Assembly: GCA_007119075.1 (NCBI GenBank)
Contig: SKQJ01000350.1
Coordinates: forward strand, 1-7,859
Origin: Bacteroidales bacterium
GTDB taxonomy: Bacteria > Bacteroidota > Bacteroidia > Bacteroidales > PUMT01
Direction of reading: 5' to 3'
Length of the DNA stretch: 7,859 bases
Both the position numbers and the translations under genes were made by a program. Below, one piece after another: positions 1 to 7,109 of this stretch. The notes beneath the pieces are model-generated. The model made no database searches. It worked only from the letters and a program-made list of their open reading frames with translations, and was not told the origin of the DNA. Position 1 is the first letter of the stretch; every line of letters starts with the position of its first letter.

Positions 1-1600
1 ACCATCCCGGATTCTGTTTTAAAGATCCGCCAAGCCTGAGAATATCAGCTGCCGGAATTGGAAAGAATTCATGTTTATCTACCTCAAAATTAGGATGGAT
101 TTCCTCCGCCGTTACCCAGGGATCAGGGAGCATTAACCATCGAACCATATCCGGATATCTGAGGCATTCACCAAATAGTTCAACATCCCGTTCATGCATT
201 ATAGCTTCCGGTGTAAGAGAAGCCACTTCCTGAAGGCCGACTCTTTCCCTTACCTGATTCAATGCATTGAGACCTGCGGAAGTGTTGCCGGTATGATAGC
301 ATGCCTCCGCATACATGAGCAATACATCGGCATATCTTATCAGTCGCCAGTTATTCGGGTCATTTCCCGGACCATAGATCGGATCAACATGTACCGGATA
401 TATATTTTTTTTCAGGCCAAATCCCTGATCAATGCTGGCATTACTGTGTACCCGGGGAATGAATTGCCTGCCGTAGTATGAATTATCAGGATCAATGTCA
501 TTAAGTATGTCACCCCTCCGGAAAAGTGAAGCGCTAAATCTGGGATCTATCAGAGTTGGATGACCTTCAGGTGTTTTTTCATAGATATCTGCAAAATCAG
601 CTTTGGGAACAACATTCCGGAAACCATTTACGCCAAACCAGCGTGAGAAGTTGCTGCCATCGACCTGAAAGCCCGGGTTCCAATCGTTTATCACGTTTTC
701 ATATGAGTTTACATAGTTTATTTCGAAAACTGATTCTGAATTCCATTCAGACTTATAAAAACTGCCTTCGGAAGCGGGAAGATCGTAGGCTGTAAAGTTT
801 GCCATATAGGCATTTACGTAATCCATGGAATCGTTGGAAACAGGCATGGAAAGTTGGTATTGGCCGGAGGCAATAACTTGATCCAGAATGTTTTCTGATT
901 CGGCCCACTTTTGCTGGTAAAGATAGGATTTGCCCAGCAGGGCTCGCGCAGCCCCTCTGGTAGCCCGACCGGTATCTTTGCCGGTATACTGATCCTGTTC
1001 GGGCAAATGTTCAACAGCAAATAACAGATCTTCTTCAATCTGGTCCCAGAACCGGGATGAAGGAGAATTGGTAAATTCTTCATTCAGGTCATATACTGGA
1101 TAATCGAGAAAAACAGGTTCATTGAAATGCATTACAAGGTAAAAATTATAAACCGATCTCATAAATCTTGCCTCTGCCAGTAATCTCTCTTTCAGAGGGA
1201 ACCCTGCCGGATCTTCTCCCGGAACATCAATTCCGGGTATTTTTTCAAGGGCGAGATTGGTACGAAAAAGCCCCCTGTAGAGATAATCCCAAATACTGAA
1301 ATTCAGGGGATCCCCCCCGATTGAGGTATTCCCTGAGGTAAAATTAAATTCGTTCAATGATGCATTCTCATTGATCATCCTGTCATCCAGTGCAAATAAA
1401 ACATATTGGTAATTGTTGCCAAATAACCCCCTTCCTTTCAGAGGATCATAGCATGATGTTATGGCGCTGATCGCATGTTCTTTGGTTTTATAATAGGAAT
1501 CAACTCCGAGGTCATTCTTAAGTTCTACATCCAGAAAATCATCAGAGCAAGAATTAAGAGCCACTGATAAAATGAGGATTGTTATGAATTTTGTTCTCAT
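1..1600 (-). CDS. SusD/RagB-family outer-membrane glycan-binding lipoprotein, 3' end just beyond the left edge
   Basis: The frame reads without interruption for 533 codons, from an ATG at 1600 to the window edge. No stop codon falls inside the window, so it is partial at the 3' end, probably by very little. The N-terminus (MRTKFITILILSVALNSC) is a lipoprotein signal with Cys18 as the lipidated residue, followed by SDDFLD, typical of SusD proteins exported to the outer surface. SusD landmarks appear in order: a helical N-terminal half with LLAEARFMRSVYNFYL (residues 140-155), a TPR-like segment GRATRGAARALLGKSYLYQQ (211-230), RYADVLLMYAEA (422-433), LNALNQVRERVG (444-455), HERDVELFGE (469-478) and the closing HEFFPIP...LKQNPGW (510-533). 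The family binds glycan and caps a SusC transporter. The gene starts 37 bases after the SusC stop, so the two are almost surely co-transcribed partners. One oddity is ECLRYPDMVRW (478-488), where relatives usually have an ExHRffDLvRW-like sequence. The family call is very secure; the glycan is unknown. Confidence 0.95.
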   Translation of the reverse strand, partial: MRTKFITILILSVALNSCSDDFLDVELKNDLGVDSYYKTKEHAISAITSCYDPLKGRGLFGNNYQYVLFALDDRMINENASLNEFNFTSGNTSIGGDPLNFSIWDYLYRGLFRTNLALEKIPGIDVPGEDPAGFPLKERLLAEARFMRSVYNFYLVMHFNEPVFLDYPVYDLNEEFTNSPSSRFWDQIEEDLLFAVEHLPEQDQYTGKDTGRATRGAARALLGKSYLYQQKWAESENILDQVIASGQYQLSMPVSNDSMDYVNAYMANFTAYDLPASEGSFYKSEWNSESVFEINYVNSYENVINDWNPGFQVDGSNFSRWFGVNGFRNVVPKADFADIYEKTPEGHPTLIDPRFSASLFRRGDILNDIDPDNSYYGRQFIPRVHSNASIDQGFGLKKNIYPVHVDPIYGPGNDPNNWRLIRYADVLLMYAEACYHTGNTSAGLNALNQVRERVGLQEVASLTPEAIMHERDVELFGECLRYPDMVRWLMLPDPWVTAEEIHPNFEVDKHEFFPIPAADILRLGGSLKQNPGW

Positions 1601-1637
1601 GCTTACGGTTTTTAAATTAAGGATTCTTAATTAATGG

Positions 1638-4600
1638 TTATAAATTAACATTTATCCCAAACAGGAATAACCTGGGAACAGGGTACTGCCCGTAGTCGAA
1701 TCCACTGTTTATGGGGTTAGCAGAATTTATTTCGGGATCCAATCCTGAGTACCTGGTGAAAGTAATAAGGTTGGTCGCTGAAACATAAACTCTGGCTGAT
1801 TGCAGGCCTGTATTGCTGAGTATCCCTGAAGGAAGTCTATAACCAATTTGCAGGTTTTTAAGCCTGAGATATGAGCCATCTTCAATAAACCATGAGGACA
1901 AACGTGCATTGTTGTTCGGATCGGTAAGGTAGGCCCTGGTCATATTACTGGATTGATTTTCAATAGACCAGAAATCACTCACTTCACTTAGTCTGTTCCA
2001 GTTCTGGGAAAGGGGCTCAGTGGCAACACCTATCTGCGATCTTATGTGATTATATATTTCATTACCGTATATTCCTTCCCAAAAAATAACCATATCAAAA
2101 TTTCTGTAATACAGGTCAAAATTTAAACCGTATATTAATTTGGGAAAGGGGTTGCCTATGACCTCTCTGTCAGCCGCCGTAATACGTCCATCACCATTAA
2201 TATCCCTGAACTTAATGTCGCCCGGTGAAGTGGCCCGGGCATGTTCGGCAATATCATCATTGAGGATATAATTCCCCTGTGAGGTAACGACCAGTTCACC
2301 GTTTTCATCCATCCTGAAATCAGAAGGCTGAAAAATACCTTCTGCAACCCAGCCATAAAAACTGCCAATCGGGTATCCTTCCATCGTTATGGTTGATCCT
2401 CCGGGTCCGAAAACAGGATCCTCATTTGGCAAATATTCAACCCTGTTTCTAATGGTAGTGGCATTGCCATTGATGCGGTAATTAAAATCACCTTCCATGT
2501 TTCTGTACAAGAGGTTGAATTCAAATCCCCGGTTTGATATTTCTCCTATGTTTACGGGCAATCTGCCGCTTTCCTGTTGACGTCCAAAAAAGTGATATTG
2601 CTCAAGCTCAATCAACATATCTTTCTGACTTTTGAAATAGTATTCCGCAGTAAATTCTATTCTGTTACGAAAAAAGTAGGCATCAATTCCAATATTAGTC
2701 ATTTCGCTGGCTTCCCACTTTATGAATGGATTGGCAAATGAGCGGATTATTGTACCGCCGTAATGAATATTTTCGGCTATTCCAAATGGATACCGTGTTT
2801 CAAGAGGATTATTGATTCTGTCAATATACAGGAAGTTCCCGATATTATCGTTGCCGGTCTGGCCCCAACCGAATCGTAGTTTCAGCATATCAATCTGATC
2901 CACGTCGGGCAAAAGATCTTCGTTAAGCTTCCACCCCAGGCTGAAGGACGGGAAATATCCGATCCTGTTTTCCGGACCAAACCTGGAGGAGCCATCACGG
3001 CGGATTGTAGCTGTAAGCAAGTATTTGCCATTATAGTCATACATCCCCCTGAAAAAGTATGAAGAATATTTTTCATCTATTTCGTTACCGTCTGCCGCGG
3101 CAATATTTTGTGCCAGCGACAATACTATTTTATCAAATGCCATATCATTACCGGTAACTCCAAAAGAACGGAATTTGCTATGCTCACCGGACTGGCCCAA
3201 CAGAATGTTTAGATTGTGGTTTCCAAATTGGTTATTAAAAGTCAGAAGGTTGTTTATCATCCAATGATTTGTATTCAGGCTGGCTTCACGCAGTGAGGAG
3301 GTAGTATTGCTCCATGCCCTTGCCAGTTCATACCTGGGAGAATACTGATAAGGAATTACCTGTCTGTTATTAACACCTAATTCTATTCTGTAATTGAGAT
3401 TTTCGAATAGATTTATTTGTCCGTAAACTGTTGATAATAATTGATTAACATTTGACTGGTTAATGTTGAGCATCTGCTCGGCCAAAGGGTTGGTCTGGTC
3501 GTTAGGACCGGTAATAATTTCTTCGGGCCCCCCATATCCTCCAATATTATCAGCATTATGTGTCAGCATAAAAGGAGATGCCAGAGTGGCGGTCGACCAG
3601 GGGTTTCTGCCCCTGTGAGAGGTAAGGTCATTTAATTCCCTCCCGTATGTGAATGTTTGTCCAAAAATCAACCAGTCATTTGCGTTCGTCTCAGAATTAA
3701 ACCTCGCTGTTATTCGGTTATAGCCGGTATTAACAAGTGTGCCGGTTTCATCATAATAATTGGCCGAAAACGAATAATTAAATCTCTCGGTACCACCTCT
3801 CATAGACAGGTCATAATTTTGTTTTACTCCTGTCTGCAATATTTCATCCTGCCAGTCAGTGTTTCCGGCTCCGTTGGCACTCCTTGCATCAGCGTTAAAT
3901 ACATTCGGCAATGGAAAGTTAGGGTTTCTCTCAATGAAATTTGTCCAGGCACTTGTTGAAAAATCAGCATACTCGTCTGCATCCATAAGTTGATAACGTC
4001 TGGGTGTCCGGGTAACTCCTGCATAAGATGTAAAATTAATTTCCATTCTGTCTGTTGCCCCACGTTTTGTTTTAATCACGACAACTCCATTGGCACCCCT
4101 GGCACCATATATTGCCGTAGCAGATGCATCTTTCAGTACGGATATTGATTCGATATCTGAAGGGTTGATGACATTGACCACATATCTGTTGCTAACCATG
4201 CCGTCAATAATATACAGGGGATCGGGGCCACTGGAAATTGAGCCAATACCCCTGATTTTTACAGAGGTTTGAGCGCCTGGCTGACCGGAATTTGCGGTGA
4301 CGGAGACTCCTGCAGCCCGTCCTTGCAGAGCCTGACCAAGAGTAGCCGGGGATGTGCGGGTCAGGTCATCTCCCGATATTATGGAGACAGAACCGGTAAG
4401 ATCATCTCTCCTCTGCACACCATAGCCGATAACAACAGTTTCTTCAAGGGTAAAAATGTCAGGAACCATCAAAACGTCGATCTCCCTGCGTCCATTTACA
4501 TTGATTTCCTCATTAATGAATCCTACAAAAGAAAAAACCAGAATTGCATCAGGTTCTGAAACGGTTATTTCATAGAATCCTTCCAGATCTGAAATAACAC

Positions 4601-4793
4601 CCGTGGTAGTACCCTTTTCGAAGATATTCACGTTTGGCAAAGTAGACCCGTCAGTTGCATCAGTGACTGTACCCCTGACAGTAACAGCTTGTCCGGACAC
4701 TTCCACGATCGAGGTAAAAATCATGAATGCCAGGAAACAAAACCTGAAAAGATACTTCAAGGAAGGTTGGCTGTAAATTGGAAGTTGATTCAT
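1638..4793 (-). CDS. SusC/RagA-family TonB-linked outer-membrane transporter
   Basis: This is a full-length SusC of 1051 residues, a 22-strand-type outer-membrane barrel that imports oligosaccharides with TonB energy. I chose the ATG at 4793 because it begins MNQLPIYSQPSLK and leads into a hydrophobic signal segment ending near SGQ (about residue 35). An in-frame TTG at 4820 would add nine polar residues. Domains in order are: a carboxypeptidase-D-like regulatory domain (about 37-112, with VRGTVTDA and the FVGF turn), a TonB-box-like LEETVVIGYG (about 116-125), the plug (about 128-230, with LTGSVSII, ALQGRAAGVSV, VKIRGIGS and PLYIIDGMV), then the beta barrel. A loop FRDINGDGRITAADRE near residues 856-876 is the calcium-binding-like Asp loop common in SusC proteins. 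The C-terminus, LFLFGINVNL, resembles the usual barrel terminus. No frameshift or missing domain is seen. It lies 37 bases upstream of its SusD partner. The substrate cannot be read from the sequence. Confidence 0.97.
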   Translation of the reverse strand: MNQLPIYSQPSLKYLFRFCFLAFMIFTSIVEVSGQAVTVRGTVTDATDGSTLPNVNIFEKGTTTGVISDLEGFYEITVSEPDAILVFSFVGFINEEINVNGRREIDVLMVPDIFTLEETVVIGYGVQRRDDLTGSVSIISGDDLTRTSPATLGQALQGRAAGVSVTANSGQPGAQTSVKIRGIGSISSGPDPLYIIDGMVSNRYVVNVINPSDIESISVLKDASATAIYGARGANGVVVIKTKRGATDRMEINFTSYAGVTRTPRRYQLMDADEYADFSTSAWTNFIERNPNFPLPNVFNADARSANGAGNTDWQDEILQTGVKQNYDLSMRGGTERFNYSFSANYYDETGTLVNTGYNRITARFNSETNANDWLIFGQTFTYGRELNDLTSHRGRNPWSTATLASPFMLTHNADNIGGYGGPEEIITGPNDQTNPLAEQMLNINQSNVNQLLSTVYGQINLFENLNYRIELGVNNRQVIPYQYSPRYELARAWSNTTSSLREASLNTNHWMINNLLTFNNQFGNHNLNILLGQSGEHSKFRSFGVTGNDMAFDKIVLSLAQNIAAADGNEIDEKYSSYFFRGMYDYNGKYLLTATIRRDGSSRFGPENRIGYFPSFSLGWKLNEDLLPDVDQIDMLKLRFGWGQTGNDNIGNFLYIDRINNPLETRYPFGIAENIHYGGTIIRSFANPFIKWEASEMTNIGIDAYFFRNRIEFTAEYYFKSQKDMLIELEQYHFFGRQQESGRLPVNIGEISNRGFEFNLLYRNMEGDFNYRINGNATTIRNRVEYLPNEDPVFGPGGSTITMEGYPIGSFYGWVAEGIFQPSDFRMDENGELVVTSQGNYILNDDIAEHARATSPGDIKFRDINGDGRITAADREVIGNPFPKLIYGLNFDLYYRNFDMVIFWEGIYGNEIYNHIRSQIGVATEPLSQNWNRLSEVSDFWSIENQSSNMTRAYLTDPNNNARLSSWFIEDGSYLRLKNLQIGYRLPSGILSNTGLQSARVYVSATNLITFTRYSGLDPEINSANPINSGFDYGQYPVPRLFLFGINVNL

Positions 4794-4989
4794 CGGATAT
4801 GGATTATTTTGGATTATCAATCATGATGTGTACAATGCACACAATTAGATTGTAATGTTAGATAAATGTTTTTAAAAATAAAATTTATTTACCCATATAA
4901 TAACCAAATAATTTTTATGGTCTGGGCTCATTGGAATCGACCGGGGCAGGGAAGGGTTGAGGCAAAATCCGGGTTATTGGTTGCAGCCA
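4794..4989 (-). promoter_or_regulatory. Non-coding AT-rich leader upstream of the SusC gene, probable promoter region
   Basis: These 196 bases separate the hydrolase stop from the SusC ATG. The part from about 4850 to 4920 is very AT-rich, while the part next to the hydrolase (4921-4989) is more GC-rich. I see no strong terminator hairpin after the hydrolase. I also could not find a clean Bacteroidota promoter (TTTG with TAnnTTTG): the nearest match on the minus strand is TAATTGTG, with one mismatch and no convincing upstream TTTG. The length, base composition and a palindrome at 4827-4843 make a SusCD promoter plausible, but this is inference. Confidence 0.45.
4827..4843. promoter_or_regulatory. 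17-bp near-perfect palindrome, candidate operator
   Basis: The plus strand reads TGTGTACAATGCACACA. The two arms pair at seven of eight positions around a central base, with one mismatch (A opposite C), and symmetry ends exactly at the outer TGTGT/ACACA. It lies 34-50 bases upstream of the SusC ATG, where a transcription factor could act. The arms recall the spaced palindromes of dimeric regulators, but I cannot assign a family and no regulator gene is in view. Chance occurrence is possible. Confidence 0.4.
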
Positions 4990-6516
4990 TTATTGCCTGG
5001 TAATTTCCACCATATGAATTATCAGGCTGGTTTCAATTGCCTTTATTTCAATATGATTACCGGTGATATCCGGGCCGAGATTTTTTGTGGCTACTTTCCA
5101 ATCGCAGGTGCCCTCTTTGTTAAACCTGGATGTCTGTCCCATAGCATTTATTTCGAAATGGCCGGTTCCTTCATCTTTATACCGGATAGTCAGAACGTGG
5201 TTTGCACCATCCCTGAGGCTGGAGGCAAAATCATCGTCCAGCAATAGCTTCATAGGGTAAGAAGGATCTATTTTCCTTGCCCATAAGCCATACCTTGTTG
5301 TGTCAACATTGTATAAAGGTTTTGAATTATCGTCAGAATGCCGTTCCATCAGAAAAGTGTAATCACCTTTAAGGTAATCCCCTTCTCTGAAAGCTATCCA
5401 CGCACCGGGACTCACTTCCGGGTGCGCAGCATAACCTGCATATCTGCCGCTAAATTCATAATCGGCCCTGAAATCCGGGTAATCAACATCACCGGACCTC
5501 ATTGCCAGGAAAGTGACCCCACTATGCAAATTGCACAATAAAGTCCAGTAATTAAACTGGGATTTCGTAATGGGATATCCGGTCTTTTTCCAGTCCCATG
5601 CATCAGAGCCTGTAGTGGCAGAGCTCCAGGACTCCATAAATCCAAGGGTCTTCCCCGTTTTGCAATAATCGATGAACACTTTATACTGACTTTCAAAACC
5701 GGGGTTTCGGGGTTGAGGTTCGCTCGAAGTATGGAAAAGGAAAAGGTCACCGTTATCAACCATACTGAGATGCTCCGGTCTGGCAGTCCCGCCGGATACT
5801 GCGCAGGCACGCAAAAAGACATTGATATCTTCATGGGGATTGAAGGCTTCGATATACATATCGATAGTCCATGTTTTATAATTATCCGCAATACCCTGCG
5901 TCCATGGCCATTTATCACCCCAGGAAGCATCTTCTTCAAGAGTCCAGTGAGTTTGCTCCCTGTGTTCAGGCCTTATGTAGTGGTGTTCCGTCCCGATCGC
6001 ATTGTAATTGTGGCGGATACCCAGTACGGCATCCCTGTATGGAGACTTTTTTAGATGGCCGGCCAGAGCCATGATCATGTTTCGGTATTTCTCCTTGTAA
6101 ACGGGATGCCAGTACATCAAGGGACCGAACCCGTTGAGGTGATCTTCTGCAGTGGGATACTGAATGTCCTTCAGATAGGGTACAATTTTGTAAAGATAAT
6201 CGGGATGCCTGTTTCCATTGATCTGGATAACCGTCTTCATCCCCTTGGAATGGATTTGCCGCAGCCTGGCATCAAGATCCTCAAAGGCGTATTTGCCTTC
6301 TTCGGGTTCAAACCATCTCCACATGTAAAATATCTGCCCCGTCGTGACTATACCTCCCCTTGAATCAAGATTTTCCTGGTTACCGTACCAGATAAGGGCT
6401 ATACCCCTGTCATGGTGTAAGGGCGCCTGGGCAAGGATGCTTCCCTTTATAAAGACCAAAAGAATTAATGAACCGAGAGTTATTAATTTAAAACGGGACG
6501 GGAGAAAGTCAGACAT
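4990..6516 (-). CDS. Secreted TIM-barrel glycoside-hydrolase-like protein with C-terminal beta module, family unassigned
   Basis: This 508-residue protein starts at an ATG at 6516. A signal peptide follows: a basic start (SRFK, 7-10), a hydrophobic core (LITLGSLILLVFI) and a likely cut near SILAQ|AP (about 30), with no lipobox cysteine, so it is periplasmic or secreted. Residues 35-380 look like a clan-A-type (beta/alpha)8 barrel. FYMWRWFEPEEGKYAFEDLD (63-82) matches the W...EP..G.Y.F motif early in GH42/GH35-like barrels, and KGMKTVIQIN (91-100) fits the next strand. Candidate catalytic residues are Glu177 in NAIGTEHHY (acid/base) and Glu295 in LGFMESWSS (nucleophile). After RYGLWARKID (408-417) comes a beta-rich module (about 421-508) with IRYKDEGTGHFEINA and a closing IIHMVEITR. 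Its position between two SusCD modules suggests a role in glycan breakdown. The usual clan-A Asn before the acid/base Glu is Thr here, so family and activity are uncertain and the catalytic assignment is inference. Confidence 0.75.
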   Translation of the reverse strand: MSDFLPSRFKLITLGSLILLVFIKGSILAQAPLHHDRGIALIWYGNQENLDSRGGIVTTGQIFYMWRWFEPEEGKYAFEDLDARLRQIHSKGMKTVIQINGNRHPDYLYKIVPYLKDIQYPTAEDHLNGFGPLMYWHPVYKEKYRNMIMALAGHLKKSPYRDAVLGIRHNYNAIGTEHHYIRPEHREQTHWTLEEDASWGDKWPWTQGIADNYKTWTIDMYIEAFNPHEDINVFLRACAVSGGTARPEHLSMVDNGDLFLFHTSSEPQPRNPGFESQYKVFIDYCKTGKTLGFMESWSSATTGSDAWDWKKTGYPITKSQFNYWTLLCNLHSGVTFLAMRSGDVDYPDFRADYEFSGRYAGYAAHPEVSPGAWIAFREGDYLKGDYTFLMERHSDDNSKPLYNVDTTRYGLWARKIDPSYPMKLLLDDDFASSLRDGANHVLTIRYKDEGTGHFEINAMGQTSRFNKEGTCDWKVATKNLGPDITGNHIEIKAIETSLIIHMVEITRQ

Positions 6517-6556
6517 ATCTTTTAATAAGTTAATTGCTGCCTTTAAGCGGAGCAGA

Positions 6557-6615
6557 CTGCTGAATATGCAAAAGGAGTTGCCGGGTTTTGCGCCGGCAAC
6601 TCCTTTTAACAGCAG
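6557..6615 (-). terminator. Strong hairpin, probable (bidirectional-looking) transcription terminator
   Basis: Bases 6570-6584 (AAAAGGAGTTGCCGG) pair perfectly with 6593-6607 (CCGGCAACTCCTTTT): a 15-bp stem with an 8-base loop, A-rich on one side and T-rich on the other, so it could work in either direction. An outer 6-bp stem, CTGCTG (6557-6562) with CAGCAG (6610-6615), extends it across an unequal internal loop. It begins 18 bases after the lipoprotein gene's stop and ends 53 bases before the hydrolase ATG. The run of T after the stem is short in both directions, so termination may be partial. Confidence 0.75.
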
Positions 6616-6625
6616 ATAGTCAATG

Positions 6626-7015
6626 TTAGTTGGTCACGGTAATAGTGATGGATTTTACATCCTGCAGGTAATCCTTTGCCCAGTTGCCCGAGCTTGAGGC
6701 AACCATGGTGAACACATATTCTCCGGCTGAAGGGTAGCCGGGAATTTCGACCGATTCCGATTCAGTGGATACATTCGCTCCTGTTCTCCTGGGATCGTCG
6801 GGATCATAGGTTGATTGTTCATTATGTCCACGGAAATATACAAGAAATTCCCCCTGAACATTATCCAGGTATACGGTAAAGCCCTGACCGGGGGCCAGGG
6901 TGTTGTTCTCGATACTGGTGGTAAAATCCGCCGACGGCTCGATGGCATCCTCCCTGTTGCAGGAAAGGAACCCGGCCGTCATGGCAAATACCAGTAATAA
7001 TGACAGTTTTTTCAT
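6626..7015 (-). CDS. Small PKD/Ig-like surface lipoprotein, possible glycan-binding accessory
   Basis: The protein has 129 residues, starting at the ATG at 7015 (MKKLSLLLVFAMTAGFLSC). An in-frame TTG at 7024 only adds three residues before this ordinary lipoprotein signal, so I reject it. Cys19 is the lipidation site, followed by NREDA, an acidic stretch that in Bacteroidota often accompanies surface export. The mature part reads like a single PKD- or Ig-like beta sandwich: PSADFTTS (27-34), then APGQGFTVYLDN (41-52), EFLVYFRGHN (56-65), and the late strands AGEYVFTMVASSSG (97-110) and KSITITVTN (121-129). No enzyme motif is seen. It follows the SusD stop by 94 bases and precedes a terminator-like hairpin, so it looks like the last gene of the upstream SusCD unit. 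Small lipoproteins in this place are often surface glycan-binding proteins; that role is inferred here. I do not recognise a named family. Confidence 0.85.
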   Translation of the reverse strand: MKKLSLLLVFAMTAGFLSCNREDAIEPSADFTTSIENNTLAPGQGFTVYLDNVQGEFLVYFRGHNEQSTYDPDDPRRTGANVSTESESVEIPGYPSAGEYVFTMVASSSGNWAKDYLQDVKSITITVTN

Positions 7016-7109
7016 AGTTGGCAATTTATAATTTGATCTGATAATTGTTTAAACAGGTAATTTCGAAAGAATTTTTCCAATAAGATTAACGCCATAATAG
7101 CCACTGCTA

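Noticed and set aside
1..1600. Left SusD region read as a pseudogene or non-coding stretch
   Set aside because: Reading the minus strand from the ATG at 1600 gives 533 uninterrupted codons with the full set of SusD landmarks; only the stop codon lies outside the window.
4794..4820. TTG at 4820 as the start of SusC
   Set aside because: It would add nine polar residues before the MNQLPIYSQ start, which already precedes a normal signal segment.
4804..4824. Six-codon ATG mini-ORF (MIDNPK) just before SusC
   Set aside because: It is too short to support, has no visible ribosome-binding signal, and such ORFs occur by chance in AT-rich leaders.
194..6997. Several plus-strand and alternative minus-strand open frames of 60-146 codons (for example 194-481, 4269-4559, 5499-5939, 5713-6054)
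   Set aside because: All lie opposite or out of frame within the SusD, SusC, hydrolase or lipoprotein genes, and their translations lack recognisable domains or consistent signals. They are shadows of real genes.
7046..7055. 10-bp palindrome TGTTTAAACA upstream of the small lipoprotein gene
   Set aside because: Short AT-rich palindromes are expected by chance, and it does not match the 17-bp palindrome upstream of SusC.
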